NCBI GenBank assembly: GCA_016840025.1
Contig: JAEOTF010000505.1
Coordinates: 1-5,751, forward strand
Length of the DNA stretch: 5,751 nt
Direction: 5' to 3'
Source: Candidatus Hodarchaeota archaeon
Lineage (GTDB): Archaea > Asgardarchaeota > Heimdallarchaeia > Hodarchaeales > YT1-039
Every line of letters begins with the position of its first letter. Position 1 is the first letter of the stretch. The notes under the pieces were generated by a model. That model was not told the origin of the DNA. It did not search any database and saw only the letters and a program-made list of their open reading frames with translations. This document shows, in pieces, positions 4,872-5,751 of the stretch. The translations under genes and the position numbers were made by a program.

Positions 4872-5751
4872 TTAACTTGCTTTTAACGTTTTGAGGGCCC
4901 TACTCGCCCAGTCCGGGTCTCGCAAGATAGGTGTGCCTACTGCTATCAAGTCGACGGCTCCTTCCTCGATGAGACGGCTCGCGTATCGTAGATCGCGAAT
5001 TCCACCGACGCCAATGACGGGAATATCGACGGCTTCCTTAATGTGTTTGGCTTGAGGAACAAAAAAGCCGGGTGTATCTAGCAGTTGCGGGGGACGACTA
5101 CCGCACAGGCCACCCGATACATCAAGGATGTCCAAAGACGCTTGCTTGAGCTTCATGGAAAACGTTGATGAGTCTTCAAGCTGCGTGCCAGCGGGATCCA
5201 AGTCGACGGCGCCTAAACGGTACAACAGCAGCCGTCCACCAATCGTATCCCTCACCCGTTTAACGACGTCGAGGGGGAATCGACTCCTGTTCTCAAGAGA
5301 GCCTCCATACCGATCCCTTCGTTTATTGGTAAGGGGTGAATAGAACTGGTTAAGGAGGAAACTGTGGGCGCCATGCACTTCCACGCCGTCAAACCCGGCC
5401 TTCATCGCCCTGTCCGCTGCCAACACAAAAGCCTCAGCTACGCTCACGAGTTCTTCAACTTTAAGCTCCCTAGCTTTTTCAGTTGCTGAAGGAGCCACAG
5501 GCTGAGACCCCATGGCTTCCTTGCTGGTTCTACTCCCCGCGTGGTTAATTTGGATGACAATGGGTGTGCCCGTAGCGTGGACGCTGCTGACAAGTTGTTC
5601 AAGACCACCAATCAATTGGTCATCGTATATCCCCAGCTGTCTTTCACTCAATTTCCCGTCAAGCCTCACGTAACTGTGCTCCACAATCACGAGTCCAACC
5701 GCCTTGGCACGCTGGGTATAGTATTCCACAAGCTTATCGGTTACAGCCCCG
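4872..5751 (-). CDS. Old Yellow Enzyme family NAD(P)H:flavin oxidoreductase, 5' end beyond the window
   Basis: FMN-dependent, cytoplasmic reductase of activated C=C bonds; physiological substrate unknown. About 292 residues of the TIM barrel are visible. The frame continues past the GTG at 5729 to the window edge (reading A-V-T-D-K-L before it), as expected for the family's V-T-D-R-L-x-x-Y-Y segment, so GTG 5729 is not the start and roughly 30-45 residues are missing. Counting from that GTG: Q-I-N-H-A-G-S (60-66) on the flavin face, H-G-A-H (119-122) with the two histidines that bind substrate in YqjM-like enzymes, R-Y-G-G-S-L-E-N-R (140-148), Y-R-L-G-A (170-174), D-V-S-G-G (203-207), and the FMN phosphate sites G-V-G-G-I (240-244) and V-G-T-P-I-L-R-D-P (264-272). 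The protein ends soon after, so it lacks the FeS and second flavin domains of 2,4-dienoyl-CoA reductases. At about 50% GC it differs strongly from the rest of the window. It is convergent with the Shedu gene. Confidence 0.93.
   Translation of the reverse strand, partial: GAVTDKLVEYYTQRAKAVGLVIVEHSYVRLDGKLSERQLGIYDDQLIGGLEQLVSSVHATGTPIVIQINHAGSRTSKEAMGSQPVAPSATEKARELKVEELVSVAEAFVLAADRAMKAGFDGVEVHGAHSFLLNQFYSPLTNKRRDRYGGSLENRSRFPLDVVKRVRDTIGGRLLLYRLGAVDLDPAGTQLEDSSTFSMKLKQASLDILDVSGGLCGSRPPQLLDTPGFFVPQAKHIKEAVDIPVIGVGGIRDLRYASRLIEEGAVDLIAVGTPILRDPDWASRALKTLKAS

Noticed and set aside
4860..4890. AACGTTA/TAACGTT inverted repeat as terminator of the oxidoreductase
   Set aside because: The 17-base loop, the AT-rich stem and the overlap with the last codons make it a poor terminator; AACGTT is itself palindromic and occurs elsewhere.
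5128..5343. 71-codon open frame on the + strand
   Set aside because: Antisense to conserved parts of the oxidoreductase.
1..5751. CRISPR array, tRNA, rRNA or insertion sequence
   Set aside because: No regularly spaced repeats of CRISPR length, no cloverleaf or rRNA-like stretch, and no transposase frame were seen on either strand.

Overview
The window reads as an AT-rich accessory or surface-polysaccharide region that is partly decayed, carries a stand-alone anti-phage gene, and abuts a clearly more GC-rich metabolic gene. The host cannot be named from sequence alone. Recognisable genes are prokaryotic, one has a good Shine-Dalgarno (AGGAG), and either a bacterium or an archaeon with Shine-Dalgarno initiation would fit.

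Left part (1-2210, + strand): a membrane glycosyltransferase of the GT2/ceramide-glucosyltransferase-like (GT21/HpnI-like) type is followed by an extended short-chain dehydrogenase (NDP-sugar epimerase/dehydratase). Both fit synthesis of a cell-surface glycan. The glycosyltransferase is interrupted by one in-frame TAA at 1045-1047. The same frame continues for 53 codons, encodes the missing C-terminal helix and the W-R-G-x-x-Y signature, and ends at 1209.

Middle (2211-3265): no intact gene. It is best read as a gene graveyard. There is an orphan start overlapping the epimerase stop (ATGA), a stop-ridden coding-like frame around 2501-2758, and a convincing 97-codon fragment at 2841-3131 that resembles the C-terminal part of a formyltransferase catalytic domain (Fmt/ArnA-like). 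These may be remains of further sugar-modifying genes from the same cluster.

Right-centre (3266-4396, + strand): an intact 376-residue protein whose C-terminal half is a Shedu (SduA, DUF4263) PD-(D/E)xK nuclease domain, with an N-terminal half I do not recognise. It stands alone and is a likely phage-defence gene.

Right (4397-4871): non-coding, with palindromes, short tandem repeats and a possible broken small frame on the - strand. The region 4872-5751 (- strand) is the 3' part of an Old Yellow Enzyme family FMN oxidoreductase running off the window. Its base composition is about 50% GC, whereas the glycosyltransferase is near 30% by rough count.

The non-coding parts share an odd vocabulary: four GCGCGCGC runs, two GCGTACGC palindromes lying either side of the Shedu gene, and GCTAGC-type repeats. 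All of these fall outside intact genes. One GCGCGCGC run ends immediately before the formyltransferase remnant, and the last lies close to the composition step. These are the least explained features of the window.
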